From NCBI GenBank assembly GCA_002730875.1, contig PCBI01000005.1, forward strand, positions 248,001 to 312,000: a DNA stretch of 64,000 nt, written 5' to 3'. The notes beneath the pieces were generated by a model. It was not told where the DNA came from and did no database searches. It saw only the letters and a program-made list of their open reading frames with translations. Positions 45,763-53,584 of this stretch are shown one piece after another; positions within the stretch are counted from its first letter, which is position 1; each line of letters begins with the position of its first letter. Made by a program: the position numbers and the translations under genes. Origin of the DNA: Spirochaetaceae bacterium. GTDB lineage: Bacteria; Spirochaetota; Leptospiria; Leptospirales; Leptonemataceae.

Positions 45763-46098
45763 TTAGAAAGAGTAGCGGGATTTGAATTCGTCAGCCGAAA
45801 GGATTTCAAAGTAGGAAGTCAGTCCGCTAACCTTGAAGACTTTTTCGATGGCGGGTTTCAGGTTAGCCACACATAACTTCCCGTTCAGGCCCTGGATGTA
45901 GTTCAAAGCCTTGATCAGGATTCCGATTCCGCTGGAATCAATGTAGGTGAGCTTGTCCAGGTCAATGACAACGTCGGGGTTGTTTTCCTTAACGTTCTCT
46001 TCCAGGGAAGATTTGAGATCCAGGGAAGTGTAGATGTCCAGACTTCCCTCCAATTCGAACAGAATCTGATTCTCGTTTTTCTTTACACTGATTTCCAT
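45763..46098 (-). CDS. STAS-domain anti-sigma factor antagonist
   Basis: A 111-residue STAS protein (SpoIIAA-like). Seen: FELEGSLDIYTSLDLK, VVIDLDKLTYIDSSGIGILI with the phosphorylatable serine in DSSGIG, and the C-terminal helix FKVSGLTSYFEIL. In such systems a kinase phosphorylates the serine and a phosphatase reverses it, releasing a sigma factor or another partner. The start at 46098 is chosen by homology; the upstream part of the longer frame is unrelated. No kinase or phosphatase gene is near. Confidence 0.9.
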   Translation of the reverse strand: MEISVKKNENQILFELEGSLDIYTSLDLKSSLEENVKENNPDVVIDLDKLTYIDSSGIGILIKALNYIQGLNGKLCVANLKPAIEKVFKVSGLTSYFEILSADEFKSRYSF

Positions 46099-46198
46099 AT
46101 AACAGAGTCCAGGGCAACAGAGTACAGGGGGCCACAAAGAATTCAATGAAAAATTGGAAAAAAGACCGATATTGAAAGACAGGGTGGCTTTCGCAAAT

Positions 46199-46966
46199 AT
46201 GGTAACTATGATGGGAAACAGCAAACTTCCAGGAGTCATGCTACTGGCGGCGCTGCTCTTTGCGCCGCAGCATGAAAATCGTGCAGAGCAGAATCCAGGA
46301 AACGGGGCCCCTTCACTCACCGAACTGGAAGTACCTAACGAAGCCGAAAAGAAACAAATCCGAAGCCTTATACGGCAAATCGCCGAGGTGGAAAAGTCCA
46401 TTTCCGCAATGAAAAATGACCTGGAAGTCCTGGGCCGCATTCAGGACGGCAAGTCGGTAATCTATACCGCCGCTACATACATGGGTACTGCCGGAAGCAT
46501 TGAGAATCGTTATTTCCTGAACGAAAGAGCTACCATAGAATGGGAGGCAGACCGGGCCGCCCGCTTTGAGCTTTTTAGGAGACAGGCCAGGGTTCGAGGT
46601 ATCTATATTATTAAGAAGACCATGTCCGCGGATTCCATGATCCAGGCCGCCGAGAGCAACGCGCTAAATGTCCCTATTTCTATTACAGTAGAAGAGATCC
46701 TCGACTCGGGACGAGGCCTGGTTACCCAATTCCGACTGCCTGGGCCGGATCAATCCTCCATCCAGGACCACAAGGAGCTGGTAGAATCCGGACAGGGGAA
46801 GAAGGAAGTCACGATAGTCTATTTGCGAAGAGTAGATGACCGCCTGGACATTCTCAGAAGCTATCTGCAATCCATGCGCGACACCGAGCGTATGATTCGC
46901 TACATGATCCGTAACAAGATTGAAGCGGACCACCACCGGTACGAGCGGACCAAGAGCATCAAGTGA
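46199..46966 (+). CDS. exported hypothetical protein with coiled coil
   Basis: I do not recognise the family. The ATG at 46199 gives MVTMMGNSKLPGVMLLAALLFAPQ, a plausible signal peptide; ATGs at 46208/46211 are alternatives. A heptad-like coiled-coil stretch follows at about residues 50-75 (IRSLIRQIAEVEKSISAMKNDLE) and the C-terminal third is basic and helical. First gene of a tight operon: its stop is one base before the J-domain gene ATG. Confidence 0.6.
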   Translation: MVTMMGNSKLPGVMLLAALLFAPQHENRAEQNPGNGAPSLTELEVPNEAEKKQIRSLIRQIAEVEKSISAMKNDLEVLGRIQDGKSVIYTAATYMGTAGSIENRYFLNERATIEWEADRAARFELFRRQARVRGIYIIKKTMSADSMIQAAESNALNVPISITVEEILDSGRGLVTQFRLPGPDQSSIQDHKELVESGQGKKEVTIVYLRRVDDRLDILRSYLQSMRDTERMIRYMIRNKIEADHHRYERTKSIK

Positions 46967-46967
46967 A

Positions 46968-47648
46968 ATGCCCACCGTTTTTGTGGATCACTATAACCTG
47001 CTGGGCATCAGTCCTGTAGCCAGCGCCGAAGAGGTGCAGCGGGCTTTCCGAAAACTGGCCAAGATCCACCATCCCGACAAGAAAGGCGGGGATCCCCTGC
47101 GCTTTCATTCCATCTACACTGCGTACCGCATCCTTTCGCAGGAATCCACCAGGCGTCGTTTCGATGAGGTGTTCTTCCGGCACCGCCTGAAACAGGCCGG
47201 CCTTAACTCTACAAACCAGATAACCAAAAAGGTGTTCCGTGTAGGAGCCGAGCGATTTGTATATCCCACATCCGTAGCATCCCTGGCAAAGCGTGGGCTG
47301 CTACGGAAAAAGTTCCGGAGTCGCGACAGGCGCAGGTATCTGCGTATCGATTATGATCTGGAATTGCCGCTTCTGGAACGGGAAATGCCCGGGCCGTTAC
47401 GGATCTATGTTCCGGTGGTGGCACGGATCCTGTGCCCGGACTGCCTGGGTTCCGACCTGGACTGCTATGCCTGCAATGGAAAAGGCTCGTACAAAGCCAG
47501 CCGGACTGTAAGACTGGACCTGGAAGGCGGCCTGAGCGAAGGACAGATTCTACAACTGGACCTTACCGGATTACGTCCGGACGGTCCTCTGAGTTACTTC
47601 AAGAAAAAGACAATTCGGATAAAGATCACATGTATAAGAACAAAGTAA
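46968..47648 (+). CDS. J-domain protein with zinc-ribbon-like CxxC motifs
   Basis: A 226-residue DnaJ-like co-chaperone. The J domain is at residues 4-70, with the essential HPD in LAKIHHPDKKGGDP and a normal YRIL..ES..RR.FDE pattern. After a basic linker, a single zinc-binding-like block CPDCLGSDLDCYACNGKG lies near residue 163, much smaller than the four-repeat zinc domain of DnaJ, and a C-terminal beta segment resembles part of the DnaJ substrate domain. Its role may be to recruit Hsp70 to a specific client. It overlaps the lipoprotein NagZ gene by 19 bases. Confidence 0.8.
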   Translation: MPTVFVDHYNLLGISPVASAEEVQRAFRKLAKIHHPDKKGGDPLRFHSIYTAYRILSQESTRRRFDEVFFRHRLKQAGLNSTNQITKKVFRVGAERFVYPTSVASLAKRGLLRKKFRSRDRRRYLRIDYDLELPLLEREMPGPLRIYVPVVARILCPDCLGSDLDCYACNGKGSYKASRTVRLDLEGGLSEGQILQLDLTGLRPDGPLSYFKKKTIRIKITCIRTK

Positions 47649-49345
47649 GAACTGCACTACTATTCCTGGCCGCCGTCACGGTTGCCATTACAAGCTGCGT
47701 AGATGCCGATGCAGAAGCGGAAGAAGCCCTGCAACAGGCCACCGATAGAATCGTCGCCTCCATGACTCTGGAAGAGAAAGTAGGCCAATTGATTCACATC
47801 GGGATCAGCGGCAAAACCATGCGAAGCGGTATTGACTCCGAAATAAAGAAATACCGCCCCGGCGGAGTGATACTATTCGGAATTAACCTGGGCAATGAAA
47901 GCCAGGTGAAAGAATTGAACCGCCAGCTTCAGAAGTCTGCGCTTGAGCACACCGGCATTCCGCTTCTGATCAGTATAGACCAGGAAGGCGGTCGCGTTGT
48001 ACGCCTGACTCACATCACGCAGTTTCCCGGTGCCATGGCCATGGGTCAGGCCGGAGAGGCGGCGCTGGCCCGTGCCGTTGGATTTACCACTGCCGCCGAG
48101 CTAAAAGACTTTGGTTTTAATCTTGTACTGGCCCCCGTACTGGACATTAACAACAACCCCAGCAATCCCGTGATCAACACCCGTTCTTATGGAAGCAACA
48201 CATCCACCGTGACGGAAATGGGACTGGCCTACATGGAAGGCGTGCAAACCGCGGGATCCATCCCTGTAATCAAGCATTTTCCCGGTCACGGAGATACTAC
48301 CGTGGACAGTCACCACGACCTGCCCACCATATCTAAAACGTTGGAAGAGTTACGAAACCAGGAATTGATCCCTTTCAAGAAAGCCATTGAAGAGAATGCG
48401 CCGGCGCTGATGACGGCCCATATTCTATTTCCGGCTCTGGATAAGAAATACCCCGCCACGTTGAGTTCGCAAATATTGCAGAACTTGCTTCGCAAAGAGC
48501 TTAACTTCAAAGGATTGATCTTTACGGATGCCATGGAAATGAAGGCCATCGCCGATCGCTATGAAACCGGCGAATCCGCCGTGCTGGCCATCAAAGCGGG
48601 CGTCGATGTGTTACTCCTCACCGCGGAAGGCCCGACCACACGTCGAATGTTCGAGGCCGTGCTCAAGGCTGTCCAGACCGGCGAAATCTCCGAAGAAAGA
48701 ATCAACGATTCCGTCAAGCGTCAGGTGTACTGGAAGCTTAGAACCGGGGCGTTCAAGAAGCATCCTTCGAAACGGTTCGCCTGGGTGAATCAGCAGGAAA
48801 AGATCAAAGAATACCTGGTGCAGCAAGAGAAGCTTCGCCAGAACCAGAAGCTCGCAATAGAAAAGCAGTATAGTAATAACCTGAATCAGGCTGTTTCGCG
48901 CAAGGGTATCGTAGCCCTTCGCAAGGGTTTTGAGGGCCTGGGCAAGGATAGTCTAAAACAGGCATTTCTATTCTATCGCACGGCCGCCGCGCGAAAACAG
49001 GGGCTGGAATTGGGAATACCCGAGGAACGCCTGGTATTCTACCGCACCGGACATACCTGGCTATTTAGAATCTACGAAGAGAAATGGAAAGGTCCCTGGA
49101 TGATAGAGCTGGAGGAAGCGGACCTACCTTTGTGGAACCTGCTCGTGGGTCGCTGGAACACCCGACGTCAAGAGCCGCTCATTGGCCTGTATTCCGGCAA
49201 CCCGTTTCATTCCATCGCCATCCCGGAAAAGGGTGCCTTTTTGTGCTCCTTTTCCCCGACATCGGAATCCAGAAAGGCCCTGGTGTATCGTAGTTTTCAC
49301 GGCCCCATCAAGAAGGCGGATCTAATACTTCCAGAGAAGAAATGA
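47630..49345 (+). CDS. lipoprotein family 3 glycoside hydrolase (beta-N-acetylhexosaminidase, NagZ-like)
   Basis: Peptidoglycan-recycling type hexosaminidase carried on a lipoprotein. The signal MYKNKVRTALLFLAAVTVAITSC puts Cys23 at the lipid site. Catalytic features: ISIDQEGGRVVRL (residues about 114-125), KHFPGHGDT at 215-223 with DSHHD at 226-230 (the His-Asp dyad typical of NagZ), and FTDAMEMKAI with the nucleophile Asp300. Residues from about 390 form an extra C-terminal domain not in the minimal NagZ. The ATG at 47630 is chosen for the signal; the gene overlaps the preceding J-domain gene by 19 bases. Confidence 0.9.
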   Translation: MYKNKVRTALLFLAAVTVAITSCVDADAEAEEALQQATDRIVASMTLEEKVGQLIHIGISGKTMRSGIDSEIKKYRPGGVILFGINLGNESQVKELNRQLQKSALEHTGIPLLISIDQEGGRVVRLTHITQFPGAMAMGQAGEAALARAVGFTTAAELKDFGFNLVLAPVLDINNNPSNPVINTRSYGSNTSTVTEMGLAYMEGVQTAGSIPVIKHFPGHGDTTVDSHHDLPTISKTLEELRNQELIPFKKAIEENAPALMTAHILFPALDKKYPATLSSQILQNLLRKELNFKGLIFTDAMEMKAIADRYETGESAVLAIKAGVDVLLLTAEGPTTRRMFEAVLKAVQTGEISEERINDSVKRQVYWKLRTGAFKKHPSKRFAWVNQQEKIKEYLVQQEKLRQNQKLAIEKQYSNNLNQAVSRKGIVALRKGFEGLGKDSLKQAFLFYRTAAARKQGLELGIPEERLVFYRTGHTWLFRIYEEKWKGPWMIELEEADLPLWNLLVGRWNTRRQEPLIGLYSGNPFHSIAIPEKGAFLCSFSPTSESRKALVYRSFHGPIKKADLILPEKK

Positions 49346-49579
49346 AATCCGTGAACCGGACTGTGTTTGCTGCGGAAAACGGAAACAGAGTTGCAGGCGC
49401 AAGATGCGACGCATAGCGCCGCCGCCAGACGTAGCCGCAATGCAAGTTGGAATGCAAGCTGGAATGACTTTGCGGCGAGCGCCCGCAGAGGAAGAGTGAG
49501 ACTGAGTCTCAGTTGAATGTTAGTGTTTTTTTAATAGATAGGGCTTTACACTGAACTTTCAAGAGACGTTCTTAGTGCT

Positions 49580-49921
49580 ATGGATAAGTATTCACGCAAG
49601 GACTTTATTAAAAGAGGACTGATCGCGGGCGCTGCTTTCGCAGGCGCTGGAACCATTCTGTCGTATTGCCGTAAACCTGCTGACGAAGGATCTGACACCG
49701 GAGCACTGAGCTGCGAGGACACTTCCGGTCTTTCTGAAGCGGATATCGCAACCCGAACTCAGAATGGCTACGTAGACATCAGCAGCAAGCCAGGACAAAC
49801 CTGCAGCAACTGTGCACTGTACACCCAGCCTACCGGCGGATCTCAGTGTGGCGGCTGCCAGGCCGTTAAAGGGCCCATCAACCCGGCCGGCTGGTGCAAC
49901 CTGTGGGTAGCTCAAGGCTAA
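49580..49921 (+). CDS. high-potential iron-sulfur protein (HiPIP)
   Basis: A 113-residue small electron-transfer protein. The four cluster cysteines fit the HiPIP pattern: TCSNCALYT, then QCGGC, then GWCNLW near the C terminus. The N terminus, KDFIKRGLIAGAAFAGAGT, resembles a Tat signal in which the twin arginine reads KR, and a SYC follows it, so lipid attachment is also possible. HiPIPs carry electrons in the periplasm. A strong hairpin terminator follows. The 234 bases before it contain a possible -35 (TTGAAT at 49513) but no clear -10. Confidence 0.85.
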   Translation: MDKYSRKDFIKRGLIAGAAFAGAGTILSYCRKPADEGSDTGALSCEDTSGLSEADIATRTQNGYVDISSKPGQTCSNCALYTQPTGGSQCGGCQAVKGPINPAGWCNLWVAQG

Positions 49922-49975
49922 TCCCATATTAACATAGTTTACGCTCGCGCGCCACCAGGCGCGCAGTGCAACTCG

Positions 49976-50008
49976 AAAAAGCCGGCTACGAGAGTAGCCG
50001 GCTTTTTT
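49976..50008 (+). terminator. Rho-independent terminator after the HiPIP gene
   Basis: GCCGGCTAC (49981-49989) and GTAGCCGGC (49994-50002) form a perfect 9-bp stem around GAGA, with an A-run before it and six T after it (50003-50008). It can act in both directions; the T-run fits the HiPIP gene on the plus strand. Confidence 0.9.
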
Positions 50009-50220
50009 CGCGAACAGGAGGTTCGCGAGGAGCGAAGCTCCGGACCACCTGACGGGAAGCCGGGTATAGGATATACCCGGGTGAGCGTAACTCTATCTAA
50101 ACCCGGCTCGGAAGAGGCGGGTTTTTTTGCAGACACGAAGTGCCAACTAGAAGGCGGCAGTTGCCTATTAGATCTGCGAAGCAGATCAACCAATTTACAG
50201 GATCGCAGCTCCGCGCGATC
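50009..50220. repeat. run of short perfect hairpins
   Basis: Consecutive dyads: CGCGAAC/GTTCGCG (50009-50027), GGAGC-GAA-GCTCC (50029-50041), CCGGGTATA-GGA-TATACCCGG (50060-50080), a terminator-like hairpin (50098-50127), GATCTGC-GAA-GCAGATC (50171-50187) and GATCGC/GCGATC (50201-50220). Three have a three-base purine loop. No gene is present here. The region marks the edge of the accessory island. Confidence 0.75.
50098..50127 (+). terminator. terminator-like hairpin with long T-run
   Basis: AACCCG pairs with CGGGTT around GCTCGGAAGAGG, followed by seven T in all. A related, more decayed copy lies at 54213-54243. No gene ends just upstream, so what it terminates is unclear. Confidence 0.55.
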
Positions 50221-50276
50221 ACGGGAGACCGAATGTAGGACACATTTGGGCGAGCGTATCTCTAGATTGCCAGGTT

Positions 50277-50325
50277 TGGACTGCTCCAGAAAAAGTGGAC
50301 ACCCAATTTGGGTAAACTCTACATA
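50277..50325. mobile_element. possible IS3-family end remnant
   Basis: The stretch tggactgctccagaaaaag followed by tggacac resembles the terminal inverted repeat of IS3-type elements, and ACCCAATTTGGGT just inside it is a palindrome. No transposase frame remains downstream (an ATG at 50336 stops after four codons). The match is from memory of the general end pattern, so it is only suggestive. Confidence 0.3.
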
Positions 50326-50474
50326 GAAGGTCAAGATGAAGAAGCAATAAGAATCCCTTCGACGCCTGCGCGCCAGGGGAGGCGGCGGGCAGAAAAAGAT
50401 CGCTGGACGCTTGAGCGAGCGACCTGCCGAGCGTCTGCGGCCACTTGCGTATCCAGAAACGTAATTTGCCCAGG

Positions 50475-51242
50475 TCAGATCCGGTTCTTGCCGGAAAACC
50501 TCGAATGCTTGTCGCGGGCCGTGCCGTCGGCAAGAATTTCAAAGCTCTCCTTGTCGACGTCCTTCAGGACAAAACTCATAAAGTAGATTTTGTCGCCGCT
50601 CGTCGAATAAGGCGGCTTGATAAACTTCCAGTCGTCCGGCCTGGCGCCGGTCAGTTTCATTGCGTTGTAGAAAACATTGCGCGCATCGCGCGAGAAGCCA
50701 TTCGCGTCCATCTTCCAGGTCGTCACATCAGCGCCCTTGATGAGCGCGCCTTCATAAAAGCACTGCGTGTCTGTCGTGGCGGCAGGAATAGGATGCTCCC
50801 CGGTCTGTTCCACCAGCTTCAGGGTCATTGGCAAGGTACAGCTCGTGATCGGTCGGCCGCAATAATAGGCAAAGACGGCGTCTCGCGCATATCCAGCACC
50901 AATGACCTTGAGCCCCTGGGCAGAGCCGCTTTTCAAGGGCTTAATGCTGGTTTCGAATTCGCAGTAGCCGCAATCCTTGTCGCGAAAATACCCATCTCCA
51001 AGCGGGGTGAAAGTATCGCGATCGACGGTCTTCATCGTCGTCCAGGCATGGTACACAAAGGTCTTGTCACGGGCGATGAAGTCAGAGCCTTCCAGGACTT
51101 CAAAGCTTTCAACGTCCGCTGTGCGGTTTACCCGCGTCTGATGCACAATCTTTCCGTCCTGGATTTCCCAGAATGACTTTTCCCTGTCGATGTGCATGGG
51201 TACGCGTTGTTCCGGCAGATCGGTCAGCTTGAGCCAGGTCAT
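50475..51242 (-). CDS. DKNYY-family protein
   Basis: A 255-residue protein with several DKNYY-type modules: repeated D-K/R-x-x-Y/F patterns such as ARDKTFVYHAW, FRDKDCGYCEFE, ARDAVFAYYCGRPI, SRDARNVFYNAMKL and SGDKIYFMSFVLKDVD, each followed by a 'D..SFE.L..G.ARD' spacer. These repeats are common in proteins encoded next to polymorphic toxins and may have binding or immunity roles. The ATG overlaps the stop of the LRR/zinc-ribbon gene upstream (ATGA). No signal peptide. Confidence 0.75.
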   Translation of the reverse strand: MTWLKLTDLPEQRVPMHIDREKSFWEIQDGKIVHQTRVNRTADVESFEVLEGSDFIARDKTFVYHAWTTMKTVDRDTFTPLGDGYFRDKDCGYCEFETSIKPLKSGSAQGLKVIGAGYARDAVFAYYCGRPITSCTLPMTLKLVEQTGEHPIPAATTDTQCFYEGALIKGADVTTWKMDANGFSRDARNVFYNAMKLTGARPDDWKFIKPPYSTSGDKIYFMSFVLKDVDKESFEILADGTARDKHSRFSGKNRI

Positions 51243-52144
51243 GTTAAGGCCTCCATCCAGTGGATATGCTCAATGGCCGACTTTCGAGGCTTGCCTGACA
51301 GGCTCTCATAGGTGTCGAGCAGCGCGTCGAGTTTCTTGCGATTACAGACCGGGCAGAAGGCCCGTTGTCTTGTACCGATCGGCTTAATGAGTCCCTGTGC
51401 GCCGCACTTGTCGCACGAATCCTCAGCATAATTGGCCAGGAGGTGTGGCACCGCTTTTTCGCAACCGTCCGGCAGATATCGTTCCAGTTCCGCATAGAAC
51501 TCAAATGGGTGATGAAATGGGCTGATGTGGATATAGCGAAGCTTGCTGAAAGCCTGAAAGTCCGCCGCGTTGAACACTGTCTTCTTGCTGAAGAATTTCA
51601 GGTGTTCGAGCTTTGTCAGGGTGAACAGTGCAGCGGTGTCCGGCAGTACGCTGCCGCGTCCATGCAGGTCGCCTTCGATCGCGAACTCGCGGAGATTGGG
51701 CAGCGTGGCGAGGGCGCTGATATCATTCAACTTTAAGAGCTCTGACAGGAAGAGGCTCTCAAGCTGCGCCATGCCGCTCAGGAATGACAGGTCGGCCTGT
51801 TTCTTCACATCGTACAGGATGAGGTATTTCAACGCCGAAAGCGGTGCCAGCGACGGCCACGTCTCCTGGCTGTCATGGCTGATCTGCATCACCTCCAGCT
51901 CTGGCAGCCGGGACAGATAATCGAGCAGTTCGGCCGAAAACGTGTTCCTGCCCAGCCCCACATAACGGACCGATTTGAAGTCCGGCAAAAGATGTAAATT
52001 CTTCGTCTTCGCACCGAAACTGATCAGCTCCGCCTGCGGGTCCAGATCTGCGAAATCGCTGACTGAAACCTCACCCTCATAGACGCCGAGATAGGGCATT
52101 TCGTAGCCGCCATTTATAGTGGTGGTGAATGTCTTTTTCGTCAT
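51239..52144 (-). CDS. leucine-rich-repeat protein with C-terminal zinc ribbon
   Basis: A 301-residue soluble protein. Residues about 45-215 contain LRR-like repeats of about 22-24 residues (LPELEVMQIS, LSALKYLILYDV, MAQLESLFLSELL, LPNLREFAIEG, LTKLEHLKFFS). A zinc-ribbon-like pair CDKC...CPVC lies near residues 247-272. The start has AGAGGA about 10 bases upstream. It is the first gene of a translationally coupled pair with the DKNYY gene. LRR proteins of this kind often bind other proteins; a role with the neighbouring small genes is possible but unproven. Confidence 0.7.
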   Translation of the reverse strand: MTKKTFTTTINGGYEMPYLGVYEGEVSVSDFADLDPQAELISFGAKTKNLHLLPDFKSVRYVGLGRNTFSAELLDYLSRLPELEVMQISHDSQETWPSLAPLSALKYLILYDVKKQADLSFLSGMAQLESLFLSELLKLNDISALATLPNLREFAIEGDLHGRGSVLPDTAALFTLTKLEHLKFFSKKTVFNAADFQAFSKLRYIHISPFHHPFEFYAELERYLPDGCEKAVPHLLANYAEDSCDKCGAQGLIKPIGTRQRAFCPVCNRKKLDALLDTYESLSGKPRKSAIEHIHWMEALT

Positions 52145-52220
52145 TGTGGTCTGTCCTCTAATGCTGTTCGTTCGAAACAGTCTTCACTCTTATTTCAGTC
52201 TTCGCATAAGAATGCGCCAT

Positions 52221-52670
52221 CTATTTGGCGAGGTCCGGGAAGACCTTCGACGCGGTATCGTAGTCGACTCCATGCTACCCCGGCATGCCGCTAAAGGGTG
52301 AACGATGTCTGACCTTGCAGGTTGGTTTCCACTGTCCGGATCGCCTGGCATGACGCCAGTTACGGCCAACGTCTGCCGGTAGCGTGGACCCGCCGGACAG
52401 ACCTTTGATGAAAAAGCGCGAACAGGACTTCCCGGTGAGGCTGGTGGTCTTTCTGAGTTTGAGAAACGCGCCCAGCAATTCGTCGTGGGAAAATGTCGGG
52501 AAATTGTTCGGCTGCAGATTGTGCTGTCGAAGCAGCTCGGCTTCATCCGGGCTCAGGCAATCGGTCTTGTAACCGATCTCACGAGAATATTTCTTGCTAT
52601 AATCGGTATTGTCATTACTGTAGACAGTCTTGAGAAATTGGAGAATTTTCGAGAGATTCTTGTATGGCAT
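52221..52670 (-). pseudogene. broken gene spread over three frames
   Basis: The first part reads from an ATG at 52670: SKILQFLKTVYSNDNTDYSK, then LLRQHNLQPNNFPTFSHDELLGAFLKLRK, to FFIKGLSGG. The next frame carries PRYRQTLAVTG, which continues the expected alternating pattern, and the last frame carries VDYDTASKVFPDLAK and a stop at 52221. A stop lies just before the last part. The stretches look like pieces of one protein, so I read it as a decayed gene of about 150 residues. The intact family is not recognised. Confidence 0.5.
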
Positions 52671-52749
52671 ACTCTGCTACTTAACGGGCAATGCCACAGT
52701 ATTTCGACAAGTCCGGGTCGACAATTAAAAGGCCAAAGGTGAACGTACT

Positions 52750-52995
52750 ATGACGACATTCCAGTTTCAGCCGAAATGGAAGGAAGAACTGGTTGTCACC
52801 GCATCGGCCGGCAGTTTCATTCTCGATCTCACTATGGGAGTTCTGCACGCTTACCTGCCGACCGAGGAGAACTGGCCGAAAATCGCTCCTCCGTGGGCGA
52901 AAGACCTCTATCCTGTCCTTAAGGAAGAGCTAGAAGCCTGGTGCAAGGCGAACAATGCGGGTTTCGTCATCGACGAAGCAGCTAGCGTCTATTGA
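52750..52995 (+). CDS. small hypothetical protein, 81 residues
   Basis: A soluble, acidic protein with many tryptophans (WKEEL, ENWPKIAPPWAKDLYPVL, EAWCKANNAGFVID). The ATG has an AGGTGA ribosome site. It stands in a run of three small plus-strand genes; the size, acidity and setting fit an immunity-type protein, but no toxin is next to it. Family not recognised. Confidence 0.55.
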   Translation: MTTFQFQPKWKEELVVTASAGSFILDLTMGVLHAYLPTEENWPKIAPPWAKDLYPVLKEELEAWCKANNAGFVIDEAASVY

Positions 52996-53059
52996 CGTAT
53001 CGCACCGGCTTTCGCGCGGCCTGATCGAAGGCGTGTATGGCTTTTTTAAGGGGGGGATC

Positions 53060-53329
53060 ATGGCACTTTCGGACAAGCATCTGAACACCGTCAGAAATGA
53101 TTTCTCCGAGGAAGACACTCCCCGGGTCATCGCAGAACTGGGGCGGATCACCGTCGCGGAAACCATGGACTCAGACTACAACCTGCAGAACGCCATTGGG
53201 GCTATTCTGAGTTTGAGCAAGGGCGACTTCGAGGAACTGAGAAATCTCGTCACGGCCGCGAAGATTGATTTCCGGGATGTGATTTACTGGTGGTATCTGG
53301 AAAACAAGAAGGCCACACACCATGAATGA
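53060..53329 (+). CDS. small hypothetical protein, 89 residues
   Basis: A soluble helical protein. I start it at the ATG at 53060, which has a strong ribosome site (AAGGGGGGG), rather than the upstream frame start at 52955. Contents: LNTVRNDFSEEDTPRVIAEL, AETMDSDYNLQNAIGAIL and a Trp-rich IDFRDVIYWWYLEN end. It overlaps the next gene by 8 bases. Family not recognised. Confidence 0.6.
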   Translation: MALSDKHLNTVRNDFSEEDTPRVIAELGRITVAETMDSDYNLQNAIGAILSLSKGDFEELRNLVTAAKIDFRDVIYWWYLENKKATHHE

Positions 53330-53558
53330 ACAAGCTGGAAGAATGAGCCGCTCAAATGACGAAATCATCAAAACCGTCCATGAGGGCCGGGGCGGCTATG
53401 TCGAGTTAGAAGGCGTCCGCTACACAATCGATCACATTGCTGAAGGCTGTTTTTGCATCCACTTTCCAGCAGGCAAGGCACGTATGGAACGCAAACACCA
53501 CTACGACGTCCTGACCGCTTTTGCAGAAAGCAAGGATCCGAAATGGTATGTAGGGTAG
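53322..53558 (+). CDS. small hypothetical protein, 78 residues
   Basis: A soluble protein with strands EGRGGYVELEGVRYTID and EGCFCIHFP, then HHYDVLTAFAESKDPKWYVG. It overlaps the preceding gene by 8 bases; an alternative ATG at 53343 follows a GGAAGA site. It is the third of three small same-direction genes, probably one unit. Family not recognised. Confidence 0.55.
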   Translation: MNEQAGRMSRSNDEIIKTVHEGRGGYVELEGVRYTIDHIAEGCFCIHFPAGKARMERKHHYDVLTAFAESKDPKWYVG

Positions 53559-53584
53559 CGGATCAACCGCGCTGAGAAGGGCCT

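Noticed and set aside
46099..46440. Longer STAS reading frame
   Set aside because: The additional residues have no STAS similarity, and the ATG at 46098 starts the standard domain.
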